A stretch of 64,000 nt of DNA from Hygrocybe punicea (Eukaryota > Basidiomycota > Agaricomycetes > Agaricales > Hygrophoraceae): positions 6,061,820 through 6,125,819 of the forward strand of contig OY744466.1 in assembly GCA_963556145.1 (NCBI GenBank), in the 5' to 3' direction. Shown piece by piece: positions 23,684 to 34,480 of the stretch. A program made the translations under genes and the position numbers. Numbering within the stretch: the stretch's first letter is position 1; each line of letters opens with the position of its first letter. The notes under the pieces were generated by a model. The model was not told the DNA's origin. It ran no database searches and saw nothing but the letters and a program-made list of their open reading frames with translations.

Positions 23684-24532
23684 CCCACCACCGCCGCAAA
23701 ATGTTCACGCTACGATGGAGCGTTTATAAAGGAAATAAACGATCTGGAGAATCCAAACGTACTTCATCTACAATGGAAATGGCATGTTCATTCGACACGA
23801 CTGTACCATCTATCTATTCGCTGGACAGATACTAAATCTGATCCCTGCATGGCAGCAGAAAAGTCATGACTATAGTTGTAAAAGCAAGATATTCATCGAA
23901 GCACATACATTTTCTAACATCCCAATAGGTTTCCAAAATGCCAGAACGGAGAGAATGTCAAATGCCAAGTAGTTGAACGACAAAAGTGCGCCGAGTTGTA
24001 GCCTGGAGTAATGGTTCAAACTTTACAACAGAACGATAAGAGAATGCTTGGGAGAGCAGTCGTCGCTTCTAGGCGTGGTCTTGATGGTCCATAGTAGAAA
24101 AGATGGAAGGGTGGTCCCAACAAAGGCGGAGTAGAACGGCGACTTGTCAAAGGCACCGGAGCCTTGGCCGTAGACAACCGAAATCGCATCTTTATCCGCC
24201 ACCGAGATGTGATTTGGTGGGATTCGAACAATTGGACCACAGTTCTAACAAACCATGTTAATGGGTCGAAGAGAAAATAGCAGCAGATATTGACATACTT
24301 TATGAGCCTCATTAACGGCGAGATACCAGCGTCCCAAACGAGCGTGATAAGCAAACCAAAGTGGTGTCCAGCGGGCGACAAACGGTCCAGGAATATGGCC
24401 AAGAGGATCGCGTTTGGAAAAGATTTGTCCCAGAAATTTTGTGAGCAACGTTGAGATCATAATAATAACTATCAGGAAGGAGAAATCCACCGACGGGGAG
24501 AGTTTTACCCGAGACATTGTGGGAGTTGGCAC
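23684..24532 (-). pseudogene. Cytochrome P450, N-terminal half (split by hAT-type element)
   Basis: Minus strand, starting at or just inside 24532 with a hydrophobic anchor (FSFLIVIIMISTLL), then the proline-rich hinge DPLGHIPGPFVARWTPLW. After an intron comes [58 protein letters not shown] (with an in-frame TAG just before it) and FNYLAFDILSVLAFWKP. These are in the right order for the first 200 residues of a fungal P450. The sequence ends at the target duplication and resumes at 14347 on the other side of the element. Confidence 0.85.
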
Positions 24533-24619
24533 TGCAGGGATGCAGACCCGACGTCAGAGGCTTGAGCTTGGAGCTGACGACGACGTCCTTATGTACTCTG
24601 CCGGTGGTGTATGCCATGG

Positions 24620-25160
24620 TCAAAAATTATGCAAGGTCAAGATGCGAAAAGTTGTTGAGGAACAGCGAGAGGATCGATGAAGGTTTGTCATGAACAGGAT
24701 CTGGTAGAAGGAAGGTACCGCAGCCTTCAGATGGGAATTTCTTAAAATCAGAAGAATCTCTAATGGTCTAAAAACCTGACTTACTCGGACTCCAGTCAAC
24801 CCTCGAATGAATAGCAAATTGAGAGCGGAACAGCCAAGCAATAATGGACTCGATAGATGGAGCGTGTGGAGTAGTGAACTAGTAGTAGTATTGCGATTGA
24901 TGGAAATAGGTGGCTGACGGTTGAAAAAATAGTGAGTATATTCAAGTAGAGATATAAAAAGACGTGTACCCCCATAACTGAGAACTTGATGTACTTGCCC
25001 ACGACCCGGCAAGCAGCCACCAGTTTTCTTGTACTCGTCAATCACGTGTTGCAATTGCTCGCGCGGTTCTGTTAAGTTCATATCTTCAAGACGTCCACTG
25101 GCAGGCTCGCTCAGGCATAAGGTATGTACCTGGCTGGTCTCAATGTATGGCGAACTCAAC
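24620..25160 (-). CDS. Unrecognised minus-strand reading frame upstream of the P450
   Basis: A first exon reads LVHTLCLSEPASGRLEDMNL-like sequence (SEPASGRLEDMNLTEPREQL then QHVIDEYKKTGGCLPGRGQV), ending at a GTACACGTC donor; a CAG acceptor follows about 60 nt on. Downstream frames are short and Ser/Leu-rich. The first exon has the composition of real coding sequence, but I cannot name a family. It may be a 5' remnant of a neighbouring gene. Confidence 0.3.
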
Positions 25161-25800
25161 TCCTAGAAGGTCACCCCTTACCAACCCATCCTGTGTTCTG
25201 CAGCAAGTGATCGCCCTTAAATTTTAACGGTTTTCCCAACCTTCAGATATTTTCCTTGATATCCTTCTGGTGCGCACTGTTTCTATAAGTTTCAGTGATG
25301 GTATTTTCTGAGTCTGTTGAAACACCAATTTTCTTAGTTGAACGACATCGAACACCAATTGATCGAACGCCAATTGATCTACACTAGGAAAATGGTTAAA
25401 ACTAAAGCAACGGCTGGCAAGAGGCCAAAGGTATGTCTTTCTCTTTATTCAGGTAGCCATACAGCACTGTTAGCTAAGTCCGAACCAGGTCATTAAAGGT
25501 TCTCGTGTTCACAACACACGGAGTGGCCAAATACCCTTACCTTCAGCAAAGTCGTCTGTTACATTTCCAACTCCACTTCCGACCCCGATGCCCATTCCAA
25601 TACCTACCATGACGATTCTACACTGCCACCTTCCTTTTTTATTTCATTTTGTCCTTCGTCTTTGTTTCGATGTCATTGTTTCTTCATTCGGACATCCTTG
25701 TACTTTCTTGTTCTTGTTCTCTTTTTGTCCCACCTTCTAGAACAATCCAGACCGACCATGGACATATCCACGTGACCTCGTTGTACCCGAATAGTCTCCT
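25160..25800. other. No gene recognised between divergent remnants
   Basis: The sequence is low in coding signal. A short ATG frame (about 25392) begins KTKATAGKRPK and is followed by a GTATG donor, but it leads nowhere convincing. Confidence 0.5.
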
Positions 25801-25809
25801 TGCTGACGG

Positions 25810-26800
25810 ATGTCACCGACATTGTCTTTTCCCTTTGATATCTTGTTTACGCTATCCCACGACAAACCGATCACAATGGCTGTACTCCCGAAACAGCTCA
25901 TTACCGTAATTATCATTGGCAGCATCGCCATCACTTTCCTGATCGGTTTCTACCTTGTTATGATCTATCTTTGGCATCGGCACCGAAACCCTTCCGCCAT
26001 TGATACTTCTGACTTCCACCTCGACAATATATCGACACGTAATTGACAATTGCCATTCCCGGATATTTGGTTTCCATATTCATACCCTGTGCCCACCATT
26101 ATCCTCCCTGACGATCCGACGACATTCCTCACCTGCATGCGAACTCTGGACAATCCCCGATCACAAGACATTTCACTGTTCTCTCTAATCCGACCATCGC
26201 CGGAGCATACTCTTTTAGACTTCGACCACAGACCATACGACTTCCCAAACAGTGAACCAACCCCCATCGCATATTGTTCGCACGACACCGCTTCAATGCA
26301 GTACCCGACAACTTGTTCCCACAGCTTGTCAGTCGTGCCATGACTCGACACCTGGACCCACGTTCATTTATCCTTTTCCATCATGATCTCGATACCTCCC
26401 ACACTCGTTTACAATGATACCCTTTCTTGGACGAATACCGACATCAAGTGGACCTTCTTGTTCCACAAACAGGACAAGACATCGCTCCTCGATACGTCAT
26501 CAACACAGACATCGTCATCCGGTACAGCTTGTGCTGTTCACATGTCTGACCTCGACTAGCCCACCGTCCTAGTTGGTTTTCCTTCCACACATTCCTTTGT
26601 TTTCTTTCATGCAAACCTTGCCACTACATCCACACCACCTCAAGACATTCTCATCACCAATCCCACACTGGATGATACCCATCTTCGACCCGACCGTGCA
26701 ATGCACTTGCTAGATTGCACACTTGCTTGTTACAGCAAGTGTAGACCCCAAATAGGCAATTCTGCACATCACATGATCCGATGACAAATCATCCGAGTCA
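25810..26800 (+). pseudogene. Degenerate reading frame with one membrane segment
   Basis: An 18-20 residue hydrophobic helix (LITVIIIGSIAITFLIGFYL) follows MAVLPKQ near 25876 and is followed by a basic WHRHR. The frame then stops at 26044-26046, continues in a neighbouring frame (FPDIWFPYSYPVPTIILPDD; ILITNPTLDDTHLRPDR) and meets several stops up to about 26800. Amino-acid composition remains protein-like throughout, which suggests a decayed single-pass membrane protein or an ORF of a retroelement. I do not recognise the family. Confidence 0.3.
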
Positions 26801-27227
26801 TCTGGACCTCACCTCTCCCTCAATGACACCCGGGCCTCCAGTTGGATCGCGAGAACATCGACATGAGGACGCCTCATGTGCGCCTCATGGTGAACACATG
26901 GTAGAGTTGGACATGTTATGGCTTCATGGTTGTATTTCTATTTACCTCCCCTCAAGACCAGTCACTATATATACTGTTCTTGTTGTTGGTTCGGACTTTT
27001 TCTTCTTTTCCTTTCTTTACGTTTAGTCTGGTTCTTGGGGCAGACTCATCTTGTTTTGGGTAACCCCCACGGCTCGCAATGACATTAGACCTTAACCCCC
27101 CCTTCTTAGCAGTGTTGTCTTAGCTGTAAGCAACAATGAAAGCTGCTGTTCTCCCCTCTGGAAGCCGATCCCCTGTTAAGTTGATTGTTGCCGGAGCCCG
27201 CTGCAGAAGCGATCCGTAACATCGTCC
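26800..27227. other. Upstream region of the TET/JBP gene
   Basis: No separate gene is visible. A stretch at about 27193-27287 could be an upstream exon of the dioxygenase gene (frame with EAIRNIVLDSKCPRTEGFSL), but I could not place its splice junction. Confidence 0.4.
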
Positions 27228-28663
27228 TTGATTCCAAGTGTCCACGGACCGAAGGTTTCTCGTTACCGACTATATAGATCCAAGAATCCAAACGACAAAA
27301 AAGGTGAAGCTCGAGAAACAAGATTCTTCAATCGGAGGGCGAATCTGTTCAAACAGTTTATCGAAAGATCGCCCGGTGTGATCATATATGTTGCACTTCT
27401 GTCAGCCACTGTTAACCACTGGATTTATTCTGTTTCACCCAGCTGTTTGTTCCGGCGTACGCCTTGATGACCTCCGCAAACGAACAATCACTCCAACGGT
27501 TCAGGCGGCTGCGGAGAAGAAGATGAGAGAGATGGAGGCCTCTGGGATAACTCCCAGGAGTCTTTCAGGTAAATGGGTGGAGGACGTTTCTGAAAATCCA
27601 GAATGGTTGGTGATTTATGCTGGCCAGCATGAGGACGGCGGGAAAGTACTTCAAGATGGATTTCAAGTAAGTATCCGTCCTATAACTTCAAGTTAGAATT
27701 CTAAGTATTTTCAAGGATTATGAACAACAGTACATGTTACAGCAAACACAAGATTCTATGGCTAAACTCACCGTCGCTCATCCACCCATTGATGGAGACA
27801 AGAGGCACCAGGCCAACGTCGATTACCCTTTTATGGATTATGATGACTTGTCAGATGAAGAGATGGAACCTAAATACAGTTTGTGGATAGTTTGATCATT
27901 TTTCAAGCGATTTACATTTTTTAGATCACTACTCAGATCCAATATATGAGGCAGATATGACTGAACAAGTTGGACTAAGGCATGATGTGGAGTGCTGGTA
28001 TGAACAGGCACATGAGGTATTCAATTTTATACAATTATTTGACTTTAACACTAATTTTGCATATGTGACAGGATTTAGGGCCCCTACCCTCAGGCGATCT
28101 CATGGGGGCTGGAAGTGTTACTCGGCATATGAATGGGCGGCAATATCTTCAGGCTAATTCCATGCAAGCAAAATATTTGAATCATTTGCTGAAAGCAACA
28201 GTTCCAGCTATACATGCCAAACTTATTCGGGCAGCTGCAGCAGGACGATGGTTTCAAGAACTCAATGACCGGCCTTTTCTAGGCATGGCAACTGTGTGGA
28301 AGCTTCAAGTTGGTGTTCATCTTGACGAATCTGACTGGGAGTTGTGTGTCATTACATGTGGTGGTGCATTTACTGGAGGACATTTATACCTTCCGGATTT
28401 GAATCTTTGTCTTCTGTAAGTAGTTTATTCTGCTAATTATTTCCATTGATAACTAACTATTTTATAGTTATAAACCTGGTGACATAGTCATCTTTCGTTC
28501 GCCTTATCTTTTCCATGGTATTAGTCGGTGGGAACCTCTCCCAAGGTTACCCACTGACCAATGTACTCCTGGACGCGTAGCATGGGTCCATTTTACACAC
28601 AAGAAAGTGATGGAACATCTTGAAGGAAAACCTGCAGGTTGGTTTGCTAAACAGGGACGTTAG
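27228..28663 (+). CDS. TET/JBP-type 2-oxoglutarate/Fe(II) dioxygenase (apparently intact)
   Basis: Exons join cleanly in one frame through five short introns. In order: a basic N-terminal region; LDDLRKRTITPTVQAAAEKK; KWVEDVSENPEWLVIYAGQH; an acidic linker; GDLMGAGSVTRHMNGRQYLQ; a helix AIHAKLIRAAAAGRWFQEL; and the oxygenase core GVHLDESDWELCVITCGGAF, TGGHLYLPDLNL, PGDIVIFRSPYLFHGISRWE. The iron ligands are visible as H-x-D (His at 28318-28320) and a distal His (28513-28515), and R in TPGRVAWVHF suits 2-oxoglutarate binding. Stop TAG is at 28661-28663. Family members oxidise 5-methylcytosine; expanded fungal TET/JBP genes are known to travel with KDZ-type DNA transposons. The exact 5' start is unresolved. 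It abuts the truncated ADAM pseudogene tail to tail. Confidence 0.7.
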
Positions 28664-28689
28664 AGGGGACTAGTGGTGAAAATAGTTTG

Positions 28690-30393
28690 TGGAAATACAG
28701 ATGACCCACAATTGCACCAAAATTATGACCGATTTCATGCGCCACGACTTGCCACTCTACACGCCCAGCAGTCGAGACCCTGGTACCAGACACCACTGAA
28801 GGTGCTGTCCCGGATGATGTGTATTGGCATCTGTGAAATGTTGGCAAATTCAAGACAGTAACGAACGCAGTCGCCAGAGGATAACGTACAGTGTTGAAAG
28901 CCACGCAATACCCACCTCTGAACCAGTTGGACAGCCACTCATGAGGTGCCATAGCCCAGCACCATCATCACCTTTATCCCCTCTCCACTGTGAGAACAAG
29001 GAAAGACGATTGTTGAGGGTGACGGAGCTGCAGTCGACGTTCCATGGAGTGATGGGATTCGGACATCTAATTGTGTGGTGACGACATGGGGGAGGATACG
29101 GAAGACAAAGACACTCACGTTTGGTTATGAATTTGGAGGTCGATTATGCCGAGACTGACCTTGAAAGTTGACTGGCGTGAACCAAAATGATGAGTCCAGT
29201 GAAGGATGACAATTAAGAGTAATATTACCTTGTATAAAGCACTAGCGGAATTCCAGACAGTTTGGTAGCATTCATTTGCGATCCATGTAGTGTGGTATAT
29301 TCGCAGTCTGCAGTGACACCCATATACACCTAGCGCATATAAGCTTTCACTTGTAAACTTCCGACGAAAACCACAAAAACACTTTCTGACTTCTCGGACA
29401 TCCTGCAGTGTTACCAATAGAATCCACGTATCTGTGAAAAAAGCTTAGGATAACTGCGTGCAGGGAATTAACAATGCTCACGTTGCTCCAGAACTCCCAC
29501 TCATCACGTCATCACCCCTCTCCAGTGGATCTAATATGTTGAAAGGATCGTACCACAAGTCTTTCACAGGTTGTTTCCGTAGGGTTGGATTCAGCAGCGG
29601 ATCCGTGTTGTACGAGAGGTGGTCATGGCCACAGGGATGGGGAAGATACGAAGTAGCAGCCAAGGTTCCAAAAGCCTGCTCCTCCAGCACGGTCATCACG
29701 TCTGAGTCATGCCAAATCACAAGCGACACATCGGTGTCCTCAGACACATCTCTGAGTTCCGGATCGCGGGGATGCTCGTGGCGCAGGGAGTTGTCTCTGG
29801 TCACGATGGTGTGCATCACGCCACTCACAGTGAATGCGCCCTTGAACACTGGTGCGACTGCGACGTCGGTGTCACCTTGATTATGTACCATGATGCGCGC
29901 CCAACCCAAAACTGATTCGTCCGCGAACCGAGGGAGGACCCCAGCAGCATCTTCTCGCGAATGCGCACTATGTATGACCTTGCCCCAGTATGCCTTGACA
30001 GACTCATGCAGCAGGGGCCTGGAGCGTATGAGTTGGGAATGGCCCCCGGATACAGGGTGGTAGACATTGACGCGTGCTGCAGGGTGGACGAGGTGGTCGT
30101 TTGGGTGCAAGTGCAGATAGGACGAGACGAAATGTGTCGTCATGCCGGAGAACATTGGAGCGCTGGGAGAGGTGGTTATGTGGGTGTCAGGGGATAATTT
30201 CGAGGGAGATGGTGGAGGGATGTGCGAGACTCTTGAGTGGCCTTGGCGGGGCACTGCAGGCTGGTGAAAGGAGAAATCTAGTTCGAGGATAATAAGGAGC
30301 AATATACATGGACTGACCAGAGACTAGAACGGAGGATAAGAGAAGGAGCACGGTGACAACGATCAGTGCATATCTTGAAAAGTTTGGAAACAT
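28690..30393 (-). pseudogene. ADAM-type (M12B) zinc metalloprotease, truncated and frameshifted
   Basis: Minus strand. A signal peptide (MFPNFSRYALIVVTVLLLLS) is at 30393, then PPRPLKSLAHPSTISLEIIP with TGA at 30187-30189. In another frame comes NDHLVHPAARVNVYHPV, then GWARIMVHNQGDTDVAVAPV (propeptide-like), HDSDVMTVLEEQAF, NTDPLLNPTLRK, NSASALYK...[34 protein letters not shown] and [16 protein letters not shown]. It ends at VVAHEIGHNFGA (about 28705-28740). The H-E-x-x-H part of the zinc motif is present, but the third ligand His and the whole C-terminal half are missing; the copy ends about 30-40 bp from the stop of the TET/JBP gene. Order matches fungal ADAM proteins. Non-functional. Confidence 0.8.
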
Positions 30394-30434
30394 TCAAAGA
30401 GAAAAATATCTTGTATTAGAATGAGATTCGGCCT

Positions 30435-31971
30435 GTGCATGAACGAACGTCCAACCAGGTTGGGAAAAGGGAAAGGCTGGCTAGTAGAAACAAAGCAGAA
30501 AAGGTACACGTAAGACATCCATCACACATCACTAGTACTGGGCAGTGCACGGTAACTAGCTTGAGGGAGCGAAAGAGCGATCAAGATATTCATCTACAAT
30601 ATCCTGCTAGGTCCCACTGCCCTTGCCACCTCAGCGCTCAGCATCTGGATCTCCTCACAAACCTGACTGCGCACGAACTGAAAGTTACCAGGTTGCCTGG
30701 AACCCAGTATCAGGTGAAGAATCAACTGTGGACGTTTTCATGTATCTCCTGCACACATTGGGAGTTGCAACGACATATGGGGAGTGGAGGTATGCCAAAA
30801 TGGACGTCTGTCGTCTGTATCATGGACAGGGATAATATCCTACTTCTCTTTCAAGAAGAAAAACGATACTTGGAAGTCATCGATCCTCGACCTCAGCTCA
30901 TCGCCGAAGCCATCGCATCTGCTTAATATCACAGCATACACTCAAGCTGCTGCAAGCTGTCCAGAGAAGCCAATATCCGGCTACATGTATGTATGCCAAG
31001 CAATTCTCACACTCTCGTATGCCAAGTTCTTATCCATATTTTGACAGGACCCATCGTTGGTTTGAAATTTGGATGAAAGAACACGATTGTTTTAAACACT
31101 CACAAGGCTGTCGGACCTCTTGGATAAGCAAACTGCTATTTATTCTGATTGTATGTGCCGCATTTCCCTTTGCTCTTAAATTGAAAGATTTTGCCAAGGC
31201 CCTCGTTTTATCGCTGGAGAAATGCTGACAGGCTGTTTATTCCTCGTCTTCAGTAGATATGGTGATCTGTACGATCTGTACGATATTTCTCTTCCAATGT
31301 GATCAATAGCTCATCCTTTTTATTGAAAATTTAGATGGCGTAGGTTGCGCAGAGTGCATCACGGAGGTCGTTACTCGCATGCTGCTGAAAACTACTACAC
31401 GCTTCAAGAAACAGAAACAGAAGTCGCTGATAGTTTCCTCAAAAATTGCGATGCCTGGGATGGCCATCTAATGAGTTATTTTCTTCTTTTAACACACCTT
31501 TCATATCACATTCACTCCATCCATGTGCGTTGACATCTTGCATATGATTTGAATACCACCTAACCAAGGAGTCAACTGGCAACAGATACACGTCGAAGAG
31601 CACACCATCGCTCGCTGGCCCTAGGTTATACGGCAACATTCAACTGGCTTGTAGAGTATAGCGTGTGTAACGGGATTGATGAACCCGACAGCAGGAAAAA
31701 TTCTTGCACCAATGCCATCCACCGGATCCTGAAGGACGCGCAACTCAGCCAAGTTGTTCTCGTGCAAAGTCAGGAACATCATACCGGTTCAGCATTCTGC
31801 TTCGTAATCGCGCACAATCAGACACGTGAGGGGCTGGAAAGAGCAACAAAGGAGAGAATTGAGAGGGTGCAGAAAGCTTTTGGGAGAGACGACCCGCCAA
31901 AGTGGCACTTGATGGGCAGGGTGAGTGGTCTCTACTCGTGCATCCTGCCGACCTCACTCATTAGTGCATAG
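30435..31971 (+). pseudogene. Conserved hypothetical protein remnant, interrupted by P450 sequence
   Basis: Part one (about 30560-30930) reads, in shifting frames, SYQVAWNPVSGEESTVDVFM, YGEWRYAKMDVCRLYHGQG and VIDPRPQLIAEAIA. Part two (about 31560-31950) reads QQIHVEEHTIARWP, SQVVLVQSQEHHTGSAFCFV, NQTREGLERATKERIERVQK and FGRDDPPKWHLMG. These recall one conserved fungal hypothetical protein, function unknown. Between them lies unrelated P450 coding sequence (31045-31490). Frames change several times, so the gene is dead. Confidence 0.4.
31045..31490 (+). pseudogene. Cytochrome P450 N-terminal fragment (second P450, plus strand)
   Basis: GPIVGLKFG-stop-KNTIVLNTHKAV, then in the next frame SDLLDKQTAIYSD, then PRPSFYRWRNADRLF-like sequence. 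After an intron-like gap comes WRRLRRVHHGGRYSHAAENY, then TLQETETEVADSFLKN and CDAWDGHLM. This is the beta1 / helix B-C order of the N-terminal part of fungal P450s of the O-methylsterigmatocystin-oxidoreductase-like type. It is unrelated to the split P450 at 13-24 kb. It is truncated at both ends and frameshifted. Confidence 0.65.
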
Positions 31972-32348
31972 TTTCGTCACCCTCGTAAAGTCAAGACTGG
32001 CTGAACTTGTATTTTAACTGCATACACCCATATCCTTTGTCTCTGACTCGTCTCTGGAGAATTGCCCTGTTTTATCATATCGTATGCTGTGTATTTTTCC
32101 TCTGTGACGATCGTGTGATCAGTGACATGTTAGTCCAAAGGTACTGAAGGTTCCCTAATTATAACAAAAAGTCACATCACACAAGGCCATTGTTAGTTAT
32201 CTCAAGGGAAAAGTCACGTCACATTTGACCTTTCCACCTGCCATATATAGTAACTTTTGGACCCTATAAGTTATAACCCAAAATGGATTAGGGTCCTACT
32301 ATATAAGGCAATAATTGTTATCAAAATACCAAATTGTTAAGGTCACGC

Positions 32349-32503
32349 TGTGGTAGGGAGATCTGGTAGATCACGTGACCTTCCCACGGTTGGATTCAGT
32401 AGATAGCTCTGTTTGGTAGTCAGTAGGATCAGGATTGATCTTAGTGACTCGAGCTTAGCGATTGAGCTAGAGGACTCCCTGCTAGCCCATCGGCACCTCT
32501 CCA
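32349..32503 (+). repeat. 5' LTR (155 bp)
   Basis: TG...CA-bounded repeat, read as identical to 34644-34798. Confidence 0.9.
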
Positions 32504-32506
32504 TCG

Positions 32507-32530
32507 TGGTGATGAGAGCGCGATTCGACC
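32507..32530 (+). promoter_or_regulatory. Probable tRNA primer-binding site
   Basis: TGGTGATGAGAGCGCGATTC then GACC starts 3 nt after the left LTR. Its complement ends in ...CACCA and contains TCGAATC, as in a tRNA T-loop, spaced correctly for a T-stem and acceptor stem. Which tRNA is not known. Confidence 0.6.
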
Positions 32531-32719
32531 TTTAACACGCGTGCTTCTGCTCTGTTGTCACAATCTCAGTGCCTTTCTCTCAGTGTCTCAGTGTCCTGTG
32601 TCTCAGCGTTCCAGAGTCTTGCGTTTTAGCGTTTCAGCGTTTTCGTGTCTTGCGTTTTAGTGTTTCAGCTTTTTCGTGTACCCGAATTTCTGTCATTCCC
32701 CGCAATCAACTTGCTCGAC

Positions 32720-34480
32720 ATGCCCGGCCCCAGCAATGGAAAAAAGGCCCACAAACATGCAAAAAAGGTTTCGTACGCCGCAAAGCCACCAGCATCAGCC
32801 ATGACAAAATACACAGAAGAATATAATCATAGCATGTGCGAAGTCGCGATCGCCGAATTCAACACTACAGACGACAAATACAAGGCACTCGAAGGATTTT
32901 TCGATATTGCAATTGAACTAGGACGACGGGCGGCATACGAGCAACTGTCTATGGACACTACAACAAACACCGAGGCTCGACGTGGCGCCTATGAAGCAGG
33001 CAAAAAAGAAGGACTCTCAATAGGGTACAAAAAAGGCTTCGAAGATGGCCAGGCCTCAGGCTACGACGAAGGGTATTTCCCCGGATATGATGCCAGCTAC
33101 CTCGCTGACCAACAGCAGCCCGCTTACACATCCGCGTCCAACCAAACGATGCCGCCCGCCGGCATTTCTGTGTCAACACAGACGAATTCGACGCCAGAGA
33201 CGGCGCCCATCGCAACCCAAACGGAACCATGTACCAGCACCCCAGTATCCACGCAAACGACGCCGCAAATCTACACATCAACGGCCATACAAGCATCGCC
33301 GGCCCCCACCTACCCATTTCCAACGAAAATGACGCGCCACGCGCCAAAGGCAGCCCAAACGGCCTCACACACCTTCGCGTTCGCGTCAGTACAGACAGAC
33401 GAACCGCAAACGCATTCACCAGCACTCAGCACACATAAGAACGCTCAAACGGCCCCACGCGCACGCGGCAACGCGTCTCAGCAAGCTCCAGCTCACCCAC
33501 CCTCGCCAAAAACGACGTCCACCGCACCGGAACGTGCCACGTCACCAAACCCGCCATGCATCGCGGTATCAGCCCACCTACACGCGTCGAGGACGACCCC
33601 GCGCGTCCCAACACCCCCCGTGTCGCCCAACACTGAACGCGATGCCTTCCATGTCCCAATGCCCACCCAAACGGCCCCGTTCACGCACAGAAACGCGTCC
33701 CAGCGTGTCCCAACAAGCCCACCCGCTCAAGAATCAACACCCCCGCTACAAAACGCGTCCATACGCGTCTCAGACCGTGAATCCACCACGCCGGCACCAG
33801 TGCCCAGTCAGTCCACGCCCACGCAAGCCCAAAGACACGACGTCGCCGTCCAGACGTTGCCAATGCGACCCCCAAAGCCAAGCGACGTCGAAACACGAGC
33901 CGGCGTGTACGCGAACGAAAGGAATGAGAGGGAAGGAGACAGCACGAAGAAAGAGGAGACGACGACACCAAGAGGAGGCGAGACGAGCGAGGCCGCCCCA
34001 AAGACGAACGGGGGCATGCGCCGAGGCGACGATGAGACGGACCAAGAGGAGACCGTGGACAGCTCCGTTCGTGTGCCCAACCCCGCCCCAACGTCTACGC
34101 CAGCACAACCTACGCGGTTCGACTGGGCTGAAGACGCCGCGACGATCCCACTTCGCCCCGTTTTCCCAGCCAAATACCCACCTCGCGACCTTTCAGGACT
34201 CTTCTCCAACAACCGACAGCCCTTCGCCACCCTTCAACGTCGTATTCGACAACGCCACGCACGCCCTCGACCTCGCTGCATATACACAAGACCACCTGGT
34301 CCAGCATTCACACGATCCCACCCATCTGGCATCGCACCTGGCCGACCCATCTTCATGAAGCCTTTCCACACGACATACCCGACTGCCCCGAGATCTACCT
34401 GTCTCGACTGGGACCAGGACCCTCGTCTCTCAGACTTGAGTAGAGCTCTCCAGGCCCTGGGTTGGAAGAAGCCAAGATAG
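32720..34480 (+). CDS. 586-residue ORF of the LTR element (TQT-rich, function unknown)
   Basis: I chose the ATG at 32720 (MPGPSNGKKAHKHAKK); the frame is open slightly further upstream without an ATG. Order: a basic start; a helical domain (MCEVAIAEFNTTDDKYKALE, FFDIAIELGRRAAYEQL); a Gly-periodic stretch (GAYEAGKKEGLSIGYKKGFE, DGQASGYDEG); then about 300 residues rich in Pro/Thr/Ala with recurrent STQT, ATQT, PTQT, SVQT and AVQT motifs; a charged E/K/R segment; and a conserved-looking tail FDWAEDAATIPLRP ... CLDWDQDPRLSDLSRALQAL. No retroviral domain is visible. The ORF spans most of the internal region and is uninterrupted, so it has been kept. It might be a gag-like structural protein or unrelated cargo. 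Confidence 0.75.
   Translation: MPGPSNGKKAHKHAKKVSYAAKPPASAMTKYTEEYNHSMCEVAIAEFNTTDDKYKALEGFFDIAIELGRRAAYEQLSMDTTTNTEARRGAYEAGKKEGLSIGYKKGFEDGQASGYDEGYFPGYDASYLADQQQPAYTSASNQTMPPAGISVSTQTNSTPETAPIATQTEPCTSTPVSTQTTPQIYTSTAIQASPAPTYPFPTKMTRHAPKAAQTASHTFAFASVQTDEPQTHSPALSTHKNAQTAPRARGNASQQAPAHPPSPKTTSTAPERATSPNPPCIAVSAHLHASRTTPRVPTPPVSPNTERDAFHVPMPTQTAPFTHRNASQRVPTSPPAQESTPPLQNASIRVSDRESTTPAPVPSQSTPTQAQRHDVAVQTLPMRPPKPSDVETRAGVYANERNEREGDSTKKEETTTPRGGETSEAAPKTNGGMRRGDDETDQEETVDSSVRVPNPAPTSTPAQPTRFDWAEDAATIPLRPVFPAKYPPRDLSGLFSNNRQPFATLQRRIRQRHARPRPRCIYTRPPGPAFTRSHPSGIAPGRPIFMKPFHTTYPTAPRSTCLDWDQDPRLSDLSRALQALGWKKPR

Noticed and set aside
27228..28663. Considered a generic prolyl-hydroxylase-type 2OG oxygenase
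   Set aside because: The TGGHLYLPDL...PGDIVIF...FHG layout is closer to the fungal TET/JBP group; a profile search would settle it.
33426..34230. Several long minus- and other-frame open readings inside the LTR element
   Set aside because: High GC and Pro/Thr/Ala-rich coding sequence leaves other frames open by chance; only the plus-strand frame from 32720 spans the region with a structured start and end.
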